The notes under the pieces are model-generated. The model ran no database searches, was not told the origin of the DNA, and saw only the letters and a list, made by a program, of their open reading frames with translations. From Bombus terrestris (Eukaryota; Arthropoda; Insecta; Hymenoptera; Apidae), in NCBI RefSeq assembly GCF_910591885.1, contig NC_063277.1:5270001-5334000 (forward strand): 64,000 nucleotides of DNA, read 5' to 3'. The position numbers were made by a program, and so were the translations under genes. Shown here one piece after another: positions 40,401 to 54,739 of the stretch. The stretch's first letter is position 1, and every line of letters begins with the position of its first letter.

Positions 40401-41998
40401 TGGTAATAGTATATAACGATATACATTACAACGTAATACTATTTAACGTTATACGTTATAACGTAATACTATATAACGTTACACGTTGTATGGTAATAGT
40501 ATATGACGTTATACGTTATTACGTAATACTATATAACGTTACACGTTATATCGCAATAGTATATAACGTTATACGTTATAACGTAATACTACAGAACGTC
40601 AAACGTTATAGCGTAATACTATATAACGTTACACGTTGTATGGTAATAGTATATGACGTTATACGTTATAACGTAATACTATATAACGCTATACGTTATA
40701 ACGTAATACTATATAACGTTATATGTTTTATCGTAATACAACATAACGTTAAAGGTTATAACGTCATACTACATAACGTTAAACGTTATAACGTCATACT
40801 ATATAACGTTACCCGTTGTATGGTAATAGTACATAACGTTATACATTACAACGTAATACTATTTAACGTTATACGTTATAACATAATACTATATAACGTT
40901 ACACGTAGTATGGTAATAGTATATGACGTTATACGTTATAACGTAATACTATATAACGTCATACGTTACAACGTAATACTATATAACGTTACACGTTGTA
41001 TGGTAATAGTATATGACGTTATACGTTATAACGTAATACTATATAACGTTACACGTAGTATGGTAATAGTATATGACGTTATACGTTATAACGTAATACT
41101 ATATAACGTCATACGTTACAACGTAATACTATATAACGTTACACGTTGTATGGTAATAGTATATAACGTAAAACGTTATATCGTAATAGTATATAACGTT
41201 ATACGTTATAACGTAACACTACAGAACGTTAAACGTTATAACGTAATACTATATAACGGTACACGCTGTATGGTAATAGTATAAGACGTTATACGTTATA
41301 ACGTAATACTATATAACGTTATACGTTACAACGTAATACTATATAACGTTACACGTTGTATGGTAATAGTATATGACGTTATACGTTATTACGGACTACT
41401 ATATAACGTTACACATTATATCGTAATACTATATAACGTTACACGTTGTATAGTAGTGTTATATAACGTTATACGTTAGAACGTAATACTATATAACGTT
41501 ATACGTTATAACGTAATACTATATAACATTAAACGTTATGACGTCATACTATATAACGTTACACGTTGTATGGTAATAGTATATGACGTTATACGTTATA
41601 ACGTAATACTATATAACGTTACACGTTTTATCGTAATAGTATATAACGTTACACGTTATAACGTAAAACTACATAACGATAAACGTTATAACGACATACT
41701 ATATGAAGTTGCACGTTGTATGGTAATAGTATATAACGATATACGTTACAACGTAATACTATTTATCGTTATACGTTATAACGTAATACTATATAACGTT
41801 ACACGTTATATCGTAATAGTATATAACGTTATACGTTATAACCTAATACTACAGAACGTTAAACGTTATAACGTAATACTATACAACGTTACACGTTATA
41901 TGGTAATAGTATATGACGATATACGTTATAACGTAATACTCTATAACGTTACACGTTGTATGGTAATAGTATATGACGTTATACGTTATAACGTAATA
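37493..41998 (+). repeat. Higher-order repeat, copy 3, right end replaced
   Basis: Copy 3 has the unexpanded spacing of copy 1, with 1-bp-short monomers at 37952, 38881 and 39300 and TGATCA at 40153-40158. A patch at about 41431-41510 carries GTATAGTAGTG and GTTAGAACG monomers, normally found in the P part, in place of the M2 monomers found in copies 1 and 2. The match to copy 2 ends near 41998, about 200 bp short of a complete unit, where sequence passes into M3. Confidence 0.85.
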
Positions 41999-44509
41999 CT
42001 ATATAACGATACACGTTATATCGTAATAGTATATAACGTTATACGTTATAACGTAATACTACATAACGTTAAACGATATAGCGTCATACTATATAACGTT
42101 ACACGTTGTATGGTAATACTATATGACGTTATACGTTACAACGTAATACTATTTAACGTTATACGTTATAACGTAATACTATATAACGTTAAACGTTATG
42201 ACGTCATACTATATAACGTTACACGTTGTATGGTAATAGTATATGACGTTATACGTTATAACGTAATACTATATAGCGATACACGTTATATCGTAATAGT
42301 ATATAATGCTATACGTTATAACGTAATACTGCATAACGTTAAACGATATAACGTCATACTATATACCGTTACACGTTGTATGGTAACAGTATATGACGTT
42401 ATACGTTACAGCGTAATACTATTTAACGTTATACGTTATAACGTAATACTATATAACGTCATACGTTACAACGTAATACTATATAACGTTACACGTTGTA
42501 TGGTAATAGTATATGACGTTATACGTTACAACGTAATACTATATAACGTCATACGTTACAACGTAATACTATATAACGTTACACGTTGTATGGTAATAGT
42601 ATATGACGTTACACGTTATAACGTAATACTATATAACGCTATACGTTATAACGTAATACTATATAACGTTATATGTTTTATCGTAATACTACATAACGTT
42701 AAAGGTTATAACGTCATACTACATAACGTTATACGTTATAACGTAATACTATATAACGTTACACGTTGTATGGTAATAGTATATGACGTTATACGTTATT
42801 ACGTAATACTATATAACGTTACACGTTATATCGCAATAGTATATAACGTTATACGTTATAACGTAATACTACAGAACGTTAAACGTTACAACGTAATACT
42901 ATATAACGTTACACGTTGTATGGTAATAGTATATGACGTTATACGTTATAACGTAATACTATATAACGCTATACGTTATAACGTAATACTATATAACGTT
43001 ATATGTTTTATCGTAATACTACATAACGTTAATGGTTATAACGTCATACTACATAACGTTAAACGTTATAACGTCATACTATATAACGTTACCCGTTGTA
43101 TGGTAATAGTACATAACGTTATACATTACAACGTAATACTATTTAACGTTATACGTTATAACATAATACTATATAACGTTACACGTAGTATGGTAATAGT
43201 ATATGACGTTATACGTTATTACGTAATACTATATAACGTTACACGTTGTATGGTAATAGTATATGACGTTATACGTTATAACGTAATACTATATAACGTC
43301 ATACGTTACAACGTAATACTATATAACGTTACACGTTGTATGGTAATAGTATATGACGTTATACGTTATAACGTAATACTATATAACGTTACACGTGGTA
43401 CGGTAATAGTATATGACGTTATACGTTATAACGTAATACTATATAACGTCATACGTTACAACGTAATACTATATAACGTTACACGTTGTATGGTAATAGT
43501 ATATGACGTTATACGTTATAACGTAATACTATATAACGTTACACGTGGTACGGTAATAGTATATGACGTTATACGTTATAACGTAATACTATATAACGTC
43601 ATACGTTACAACGTAATACTATATAACGTTACCCGTTGTATGGTAATAGTACATAACGTTATACATTACAACGTAATACTATTTAACGTTATACGTTATA
43701 ACATAATACTATATAACGTTACACGTAGTATGGTAATAGTATATGACGTTATACGTTATAACGTAATACTATATAACGTCATACGTTACAACGTAATACT
43801 ATATAACGTTACACGTTGTATGGTAATAGTATATGACGTTATACGTTATAACGTAATACTATATAACGTTACACGTGGTACGGTAATAGTATATGACGTT
43901 ATACGTTATAACGTAATACTATATAACGTCATACGTTACAACGTAATACTATATAACGTTACCCGTTGTATGGTAATAGTACATAACGTTATACATTACA
44001 ACGTAATACTATTTAACGTTATACGTTATAACATAATACTATATAACGTTACACGTAGTATGGTAATAGTATATGACGTTATACGTTATAACGTAGTACT
44101 ATATAACGTCATACGTTACAACGTAATACTATATAACGTTACACGTTGTATGGTAATAGTATATGACGTTATACGTTATAACGTAATACTATATAACGTT
44201 ACACGTGGTATGGTAATAGTATATGACGTTATACGTTATAACGTAATACTATATAACGTTATACGTTACAACGTAATACTATATAACGTTACACGTTGTA
44301 TGGTAATAGTATATAACGTTATACGTAATATCGTAATAGTATATAACGTTATACGTTATAACGTAATAGTATATAACGTTATACGTTATAACGTAACACT
44401 ACAGAACGTTAAACGTTATAACGTAATACTATAAATCGTTACACGCTGTATGGTAATAGTATAAGACGTTATACGTTATAACGTAATACTATATAACGTT
44501 ACACGTTGT
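41999..44509 (+). repeat. M3 and S block
   Basis: The order is M3 (ATATAGCGATACACG at about 42271, ACCGTTACACG at about 42366) followed by S-type 150-bp pentamers with GTGGTACGG, matching the sequence that ends at 14356 monomer by monomer over most of its length. It ends with AAATCGTTACACGCTG at about 44432, an in-frame stop, just before an M1 start. Confidence 0.8.
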
Positions 44510-47500
44510 ATGGTAATAGTATATGACGTTATACGTTATAGCGTAATACTATATAACGTCACACGTTACAACGTAATACTATATAACGTTACACGTTGCA
44601 TAGTAGTATTATGTAACGTTATACGTTATAACGTAATACTATATAACGTTATATGTTTTAAGGTAACACTACATAACGTTAAACGTTATAACGTCATACT
44701 ATGTAACGTTACACGTTGTATGGTAATAGTATATAACGATATACATTACAACGTAATACTATTTAACGTTATACGTTATAACGTAATACTATATAACGTT
44801 ACACGTTGTATGGTAATAGTATATGACGTTATACGTTATTACGTAATACTATATAACGTTACACGTTATATCGCAATAGTACATAACGTTATACGTTATA
44901 ACGTAATACTACAGAACGTCAAACGTTATAACGTAATACTATATAACGTTACACGTTGTATGGTAATAGTATATGACGTTATACGTTATAACGTAATACT
45001 ATATAACGCTATACGTTATAACGTAATACTATATAACGTTATATGTTTTATCGTAATACAACATAACGTTAAAGGTTATAACGTCATACTACATAACGTT
45101 AAACGTTATAACGTCATACTATATAACGTTACCCGTTGTATGGTAATAGTACATAACGTTATACATTACAACGTAATACTATTTAACGTTATACGTTATA
45201 ACATAATACTATATAACGTTACACGTAGTATGGTAATAGTATATGACGTTATACGTTATAACGTAATACTATATAACGTCATACGTTACAACGTAATACT
45301 ATATAACGTTACACGTTGTATGGTAATAGTATATGACGTTATACGTTATAACGTAATACTATATAACGTTACACGTGGTATGGTAATAGTATATGACGTT
45401 ATACGTTATAACGTAATACTATATAACGTCATACGTTACAACGTAATACTATATAACGTTACACGTTGTATGGTAATAGTATATAACGTTATACGTTATA
45501 TCGTAATAGTATATAACGTTATACGTTATAACGTAACACTACAGAACGTTAAACGTTATAACGTAATACTATATAACGGTACACGCTGTATGGTAATAGT
45601 ATATGACGTTATACGTTATAACGTAATACTATATAACGTCATATGTTACAACGTAATACTATATAACGTTACACGTTGCATGGTAATAGTATATGACGTT
45701 ATACGTTATTACGGACTACTATATAACGTTACACATTATATCGTAATACTATATAACGTTACCCGTTGTATGGTAATAGTACATAACAATATACGTTACA
45801 ACGTTATACTATTTAACGTTATACGTTATAACGTAATACTATATAACATTAAACGTTATAACGTCATACTATATAACGTTACACGTTGTATGGTAATATT
45901 ATATGACGTTATACGTTATTACGTAATACTATATAACGTTACGCATTGTATGGTAATAGTATATGACGTTATACGTTATAACGTAATACTATATAACGTC
46001 ATACGTTACAACGTAATACTATATAACGTTACACGTTGTATGGTAATAGTATATGACGTTATACGTTATAACGTAATACTATATAACGTTACACGTGGTA
46101 CGGTAATAGTATATGACGTTATACGTTATAACGTAATACTATATAACGTCATACGTTACAACGTAATACTATATAACGTTACACGTTGTATGGTAATAGT
46201 ATATGACGTTATACGTTATAACGTAATACTATATAACGTTACACGTGGTACGGTAATAGTATATGACGTTATACGTTATAACGTAATACTATATAACGTC
46301 ATACGTTACAACGTAATACTATATAACGTTACCCGTTGTATGGTAATAGTACATAACGTTATACATTACAACGTAATACTATTTAACGTTATACGTTATA
46401 ACATAATACTATATAACGTTACACGTTGTATGGTAATAGTATATGACGTTACACGTTATAACGTAATACTATATAACGTCATACGTTACAACGTCATACT
46501 ATATAACGTTACACGTTGTATGGTAATAGTATATGACGTTATACGTTATAACGTAATACTATATAGCGATACACGTGGTACGGTAATAGTATATGACGTT
46601 ATACGTTATAACGTAATACTATATAACGTCATACGTTACAACGTAATACTATATAACGTTACACGTTGTATGGTAATAGTTTATGACGTTATACGTTACA
46701 ACGTAATACTATATAACGTCATACGTTACAACGTAATAATATATAACGTTACACGTTGTATGGTAATAGTATATGACGTTACACGTTATAACGTAATACT
46801 ATATAACGCTATACGTTATAACGTAATACTATATAACGTTATATGTTTTATCGTAATACTACATAACGTTAAAGGTTATAACGTCATACTACATAACATT
46901 ATACGTTATAACGTAATACTATATAACGTTACACGTTGTATGGTAATAGTATATGACGTTATACGTTATTACGTAATACTATATAACGTTACACGTTATA
47001 TCGCAATAGTATATAACGTTATACGTTATAACGTAATACTACAGAACGTTAAACGTTACAACGTAATACTATATAACGTTACACGTTGTATGGTAATAGT
47101 ATATGACGTTATACGTTATAACGTAATACTATATAACGCTATACGTTATAACGTAATACTATATAACGTTATATGTTTTATCGTAATACTACATAACGTT
47201 AATGGTTATAACGTCATACTACATAACGTTAAACGTTATAACGTCATACTATATAACGTTACCCGTTGTATGGTAATAGTACATAACGTTATACATTACA
47301 ACGTAATACTATTTAACGTTATACGTTATAACATAATACTATATAACGTTACACGTAGTATGGTAATAGTATATGACGTTATACGTTATTACGTAATACT
47401 ATATAACGTTACACGTTGTATGGTAATAGTATATGACGTTATACGTTATAACGTAATACTATATAACGTCATACGTTACAACGTAATACTATATAACGTT

Positions 47501-48679
47501 ACACGTTGTATGGTAATAGTATATGACGTTATACGTTATAACGTAATACTATATAACGTTACACGTGGTACGGTAATAGTATATGACGTTATACGTTATA
47601 ACGTAATACTATATAACGTCATACGTTACAACGTAATACTATATAACGTTACACGTTGTATGGTAATAGTATATGACGTTATACGTTATAACGTAATACT
47701 ATATAACGTTACACGTGGTACGGTAATAGTATATGACGTTATACGTTATAACGTAATACTATATAACGTCATACGTTACAACGTAATACTATATAACGTT
47801 ACCCGTTGTATGGTAATAGTACATAACGTTATACATTACAACGTAATACTATTTAACGTTATACGTTATAACATAATACTATATAACGTTACACGTAGTA
47901 TGGTAATAGTATATGACGTTATACGTTATAACGTAATACTATATAACGTCATACGTTACAACGTAATACTATATAACGTTACACGTTGTATGGTAATAGT
48001 ATATGACGTTATACGTTATAACGTAATACTATATAACGTTACACGTGGTACGGTAATAGTATATGACGTTATACGTTATAAAGTAATACTATATAACGTC
48101 ATACGTTACAACGTAATACTATATAACGTTACCCGTTGTATGGTAATAGTACATAACGTTATACATTACAACGTAATACTATTTAACGTTATACGTTATA
48201 ACATAATACTATATAACGTTACACGTAGTATGGTAATAGTATATGACGTTATACGTTATAACGTAGTACTATACAACGTCATACGTTACAACGTAATACT
48301 ATATAACGTTACACGTTGTATGGTAATAGTATATGACGTTATACGTTATAACGTAATACTATATAACGTTACACGTGGTATGGTAATAGTATATGACGTT
48401 ATACGTTATAACGTAATACTATATAACGTCATACGTTACAACGTAATACTATATAACGTTACACGTTGTATGGTAATAGTATATAACGTTATACGTTATA
48501 TCGTAATAGTATATAACGTTATACGTTATATCGTAATAGTATATAACGTTATACGTTATAACGTAACACTACAGAACGTTAAACGTTATAACGTTATACT
48601 ATAAATCGTTACACGCTGTATGGTAATAGTATAAGACGTTATACGTTATAACGTAATACTATATAACGTTACACGTTGT
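44510..48679 (+). repeat. M1-led unit of 4,170 bp
   Basis: The next M1 start is exactly 4,170 bp (139 monomers) downstream. The order is M1, a shortened M2 (TTACGGACTA near 45710), S pentamers, a partial M3 (AATAATATATAACG at about 46735) and a second S block ending in AAATCGTTACACGCTG at about 48602. In this M1 the usual GTATAAGACG stop after the GGTACACGCTG marker is GTATATGACG (45600), so the repeat frame stays open for 1,364 codons. Confidence 0.82.
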
Positions 48680-51199
48680 ATGGTAATAGTATATGACGTT
48701 ATACGTTATAGCGTAATACTATATAACGTCACACGTTACAACGTAATACTATATAACGTTACACGTTGCATAGTAGTATTATGTAACGTTATACGTTATA
48801 ACGTAATACTATATAACGTTATATGTTTTAAGGTAACACTACATAACGTTAAACGTTATAACGTCATACTATGTAACGTTACACGTTGTATGGTAATAGT
48901 ATATAACGATATACATTACAACGTAATACTATTTAACGTTATACGTTATAACGTAATACTATATAACGTTACACGTTGTATGGTAATAGTATATGACGTT
49001 ATACGTTATTACGTAATACTATATAACGTTACACGTTATATCGCAATAGTACATAACGTTATACGTTATAACGTAATACTACAGAACGTCAAACGTTATA
49101 ACGTAATACTATATAACGTTACACGTTGTATGGTAATAGTATATGACGTTATACGTTATAACGTAATACTATATAACGCTATACGTTATAACGTAATACT
49201 ATATAACGTTATATGTTTTATCGTAATACAACATAACGTTAAAGGTTATAACGTCATACTACATAACGTTAAACGTTATAACGTCATACTATATAACGTT
49301 ACCCGTTGTATGGTAATAGTACATAACGTTATACATTACAACGTAATACTATTTAACGTTATACGTTATAACATAATACTATATAACGTTACACGTAGTA
49401 TGGTAATAGTATATGACGTTATACGTTATAACGTAATACTATATAACGTCATACGTTACAACGTAATACTATATAACGTTACACGTTGTATGGTAATAGT
49501 ATATGACGTTATACGTTATAACGTAATACTATATAACGTTACACGTTGTATGGTAATAGTATATGACGTTATACGTTATAACGTAATACTATATAACGTC
49601 ATACGTTACAACGTAATACTATATAACGTTACACGTTGTATGGTAATAGTATATAACGTTATACGTTATATCGTAATAGTATATAACGTTATACGTTATA
49701 ACGTAACACTACAGAACGTTAAACGTTATAACGTAATACTATATAACGGTACACGCTGTATGGTAATAGTATAAGACGTTATACGTTATAACGTAATACT
49801 ATATAACGTCATACGTTACAACGTAATACTATATAACGTTACACGTTGCATGGTAATAGTATATGACGTTATACGTTATTACGGACTACTATATAACGTT
49901 ACACATTATATCGTAATACTATATAACGTTACCCGTTGTATGGTAATAGTACATAACAATATACGTTACAACGTTATACTATTTAACGTTATACGTTATA
50001 ACGTAATACTATATAACATTAAACGTTATGACGTCATACTATATAACGTTACACGTTGTATGGTAATAGTATATGACGTTATACGTTATTACGTAATACT
50101 ATATAACGTTACACGTTGTATGGTAATAGTATATGACGTTATACGTTATTACGTAATACTATATAACGTTATACGTTATAACGTAATACTATATAACGTT
50201 ACACGTTGTATGGTAATAGTATATGACGTTATACGTTATAACGTCATACTATATAACGTTACACGTTGTATGGTAATAGTATATGACGTTATACGTTATA
50301 ACGTAATACTATATAACGTCATACGTTACAACGTAATACTATATAACGTTACACGTTGTATGGTAATAGTATATGACGTTATACGTTATAACGTAATACT
50401 ATATAACGTTACACGTGGTACGGTAATAGTATATGACGTTATACGTTATAACGTAATACTATATAACGTCATACGTTACAACGTAATACTATATAACGTT
50501 ACCCGTTGTATGGTAATAGTACATAACGTTATACATTACAACGTAATACTATTTAACGTTATACGTTATAACATAATACTATATAACGTTACACGTAGTA
50601 TGGTAATAGTATATGACGTTATACGTTATAACGTAGTACTATATAACGTCATACGTTACAACGTAATACTATATAACGTTACACGTTGTATGGTAATAGT
50701 ATATGACGTTATACGTTATAACGTAATACTATATAACGTTACACGTGGTATGGTAATAGTATATGACGTTATACGTTATAACGTAGTACTATATAACGTC
50801 ATACGTTACAACGTAATACTATATAACGTTACACGTTGTATGGTAATAGTATATGACGTTATACGTTATAACGTAATACTATATAACGTTACACGTGGTA
50901 TGGTAATAGTATATGACGTTATACGTTATAACGTAATACTATATAACGTCATACGTTACAACGTAATACTATATAACGTTACACGTTGTATGGTAATAGT
51001 ATATAACGTTATACGTTATATCGTAATAGTATATAACGTTATACGTTATATCGTAATAGTATATAACGTTATACGTTATAACGTAATACTACAGAACGTT
51101 AAACGTTATAACGTAATACTATAAATCGTTACACGCTGTATGGTAATAGTATAAGACGTTATACGTTATAACGTAATACTATATAACGTTACACGTTGT
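48680..51199 (+). repeat. M1-led unit of 2,520 bp
   Basis: The unit holds M1 (48680-49849), a short M2 (49850 onward) with several TTACGTAATAC dimers at 50080-50165, and an S block with GTGGTACGG and GTGGTATGG pentamers, ending in the double TATATCGTAATAG tail. It lacks the M3 part seen in the 4,170-bp unit. The GTATAAGACG stop is present at about 49770. Confidence 0.83.
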
Positions 51200-53569
51200 A
51201 TGGTAATAGTATATGACGTTATACGTTATAGCGTAATACTATATAACGTCACACGTTACAACGTAATACTATATAACGTTACACGTTGCATAGTAGTATT
51301 ATGTAACGTTATACGTTATAACGTAATACTATATAACGTTATATGTTTTAAGGTAACACTACATAACGTTAAACGTTATAACGTCATACTATGTAACGTT
51401 ACACGTTGTATGGTAATAGTATATAACGATATACATTACAACGTAATACTATTTAACGTTATACGTTATAACGTAATACTATATAACGTTACACGTTGTA
51501 TGGTAATAGTATATGACGTTATACGTTATTACGTAATACTATATAACGTTACACGTTATATCGCAATAGTACATAACGTTATACGTTATAACGTAATACT
51601 ACAGAACGTCAAACGTTATAACGTAATACTATATAACGTTACACGTTGTATGGTAATAGTATATGACGTTATACGTTATAACGTAATACTATATAACGCT
51701 ATACGTTATAACGTAATACTATATAACGTTATATGTTTTATCGTAATACAACATAACGTTAAAGGTTATAACGTCATACTACATAACGTTAAACGTTATA
51801 ACGTCATACTATATAACGTTACCCGTTGTATGGTAATAGTACATAACGTTATACATTACAACGTAATACTATTTAACGTTATACGTTATAACATAATACC
51901 ATATAACGTTACACGTAGTATGGTAATAGTATATGACGTTATACGTTATAACGTAATACTATATAACGTCATACGTTACAACGTAATACTATATAACGTT
52001 ACACGTTGTATGGTAATAGTATATGACGTTATACGTTATAACGTAATACTATATAACGTTACACGTTGTATGGTAATAGTATATGACGTTATACGTTATA
52101 ACGTAATACTATATAACGTCATACGTTACAACGTAATACTATATAACGTTACACGTTGTATGGTAATAGTATATAACGTTATACGTTATATCGTAATAGT
52201 ATATAACGTTATACGTTATAACGTAACACTACAGAACGTTAAACGTTATAACGTAATACTATATAACGGTACACGCTGTATGGTAATAGTATATGACGTT
52301 ATACGTTATAACGTAATACTATATAACGTCATACGTTACAACGTAATACTATATAACGTTACACGTTGCATGGTAATAGTATATGACGTTATACGTTATT
52401 ACGGACTACTATATAACGTTACACATTATATCGTAATACTATATAACGTTACCCGTTGTATGGTAATAGTACATAACAATATACGTTACAACGTTATACT
52501 ATTTAACGTTATACGTTATAACGTAATACTATATAACATTAAACGTTATGACGTCATACTATATAACGTTACACGTTGTATGGTAATAGTATATGACGTT
52601 ATACGTTATTACGTAATACTATATAACGTTACACGTTGTATGGTAATAGTATATGACGTTATACGTTATAACGTAATACTATATAACGTCATACGTTACA
52701 ACGTAATACTATATAACGTTACACGTTGTATGGTAATAGTATATGACGTTATACGTTATAACGTAATACTATATAACGTTACACGTGGTACGGTAATAGT
52801 ATATGACGTTATACGTTATAACGTAATACTATATAACGTCATACGTTACAACGTAATACTATATAACGTTACACGTTGTATGGTAATAGTATATGACGTT
52901 ATACGTTATAACGTAATACTATATAACGTTACACGTGGTACGGTAATAGTATATGACGTTATACGTTATAACGTAATACTATATAACGTCATACGTTACA
53001 ACGTAATACTATATAACGTTACCCGTTGTATGGTAATAGTACATAACGTTATACATTACAACGTAATACTATTTAACGTTATACGTTATAACATAATACT
53101 ATATAACGTTACACGTAGTATGGTAATAGTATATGACGTTATACGTTATAACGTAGTACTATATAACGTCATACGTTACAACGTAATACTATATAACGTT
53201 ACACGTTGTATGGTAATAGTATATGACGTTATACGTTATAACGTAATACTATATAACGTTACACGTGGTATGGTAATAGTATATGACGTTATACGTTATA
53301 ACGTAATACTATATAACGTCATACGTTACAACGTAATACTATATAACGTTACACGTTGTATGGTAATAGTATATAACGTTATACGTAAAAACGTAATTGT
53401 ATATAACGTTATACGTTATAACGTAATACTATATAACGTTATACGTTACAACGTAACACTACAGAACGTTAAACGTTATAACGTAATACTATAAATCGTT
53501 ACACGCTGTATGGTAATAGTATATGATGTTATACGTTATAACGTAATACTATATAACGTTACACGTTGT
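51200..53569 (+). repeat. M1-led unit of 2,370 bp
   Basis: This unit has the same plan as the preceding one but is five monomers (150 bp) shorter. The marker GGTACACGCTG (about 52266) is followed by GTATATGACG, so the frame remains open here as it does at 45600. A private cluster of changes (ATACGTAAAAACGTAATTG) lies near 53381-53400. Confidence 0.83.
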
Positions 53570-54739
53570 ATGGTAATAGTATATGACGTTATACGTTATA
53601 GCGTAATACTATATAACGTCATACGTTACAACGTAATACTATATAACGTTACACGTTGCATAGTAGTATTATGTAACGTTATACGTTATAACGTAATACT
53701 ATATAACGTTATATGTTTTAAGGTAACACTACATAACGTTAAACGTTATAACGTCATACTATGTAACGTTACACGTTGTATGGTAATAGTATATAACGAT
53801 ATACGTTACAACGTAATACTATTTAACGTTATACGTTATAACGTAATACTATATAACGTTACACGTTGTATGGTAATAGTATATGACGTTATACGTTATT
53901 ACGTAATACTATATAACGTTACACGTTATATCGTAATAGTACATAACGTTATACGTTATAACGTAATACTACAGAACGTCAAACGTTATAACGTAATACT
54001 ATATAACGTTACACGTTGTATGGTAATAGTATATAACGTTATACGTTATAACGTAATACTATATAACGCTATACGTTATAACGTAATACTATATAACGTT
54101 ATATGTTTTATCGTAATACAACATAACGTTAAAGGTTATAACGTCATACTACATAACGTTAAACGTTATAACGTCATACTATATAACGTTACCCGTTGTA
54201 TGGTAATAGTACATAACGTTATACATTACAACGTAATACTATTTAACGTTATACGTTATAACATAATACTATATAACGTTACACGTAGTATGGTAATAGT
54301 ATATGACGTTATACGTTATAACGTAATACTATATAACGTCATACGTTATAACGTAATACTATATAACGTTACACGTTGTATGGTAATAGTATATGACGTT
54401 ATACGTTATAACGTAATACTATATAACGTTACACGTGGTATGGTAATAGTATATGACGTTATACGTTATAACGTAATACTATATAACGTCATACGTTACA
54501 ACGTAATACTATATAACGTTACACGTTGTATGGTAATAGTATATAACGTTATACGTTATATCGTAATAGTATATAACGTTATACGTTATAACGTAACACT
54601 ACAGAACGTTAAACGTTATAACGTAATACTATATAACGGTACACGCTGTATGGTAATAGTATAAGACGTTATACGTTATAACGTAATACTATATAACGTC
54701 ATACGTTACAACGTAATACTATATAACGTTACACGTTGC
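53570..54739 (+). repeat. M1 module copy
   Basis: This is a standard M1 with the GTTATAGCGTAATAC start, GCATAGTAGTATTATG, CTACAGAACGTC and AATACAACATAACG markers, and the GGTACACGCTG monomer at about 54636 followed by a GTATAAGACG stop. Confidence 0.84.

Noticed and set aside
27421..41998. Assembly duplication as the cause of the three 4.7-kb copies
   Set aside because: Not excluded, but the copies differ by the 658-bp expansion, the M2-start variant at about 31318, the patch at 41431 and scattered substitutions, which a simple artefactual duplication would not produce.
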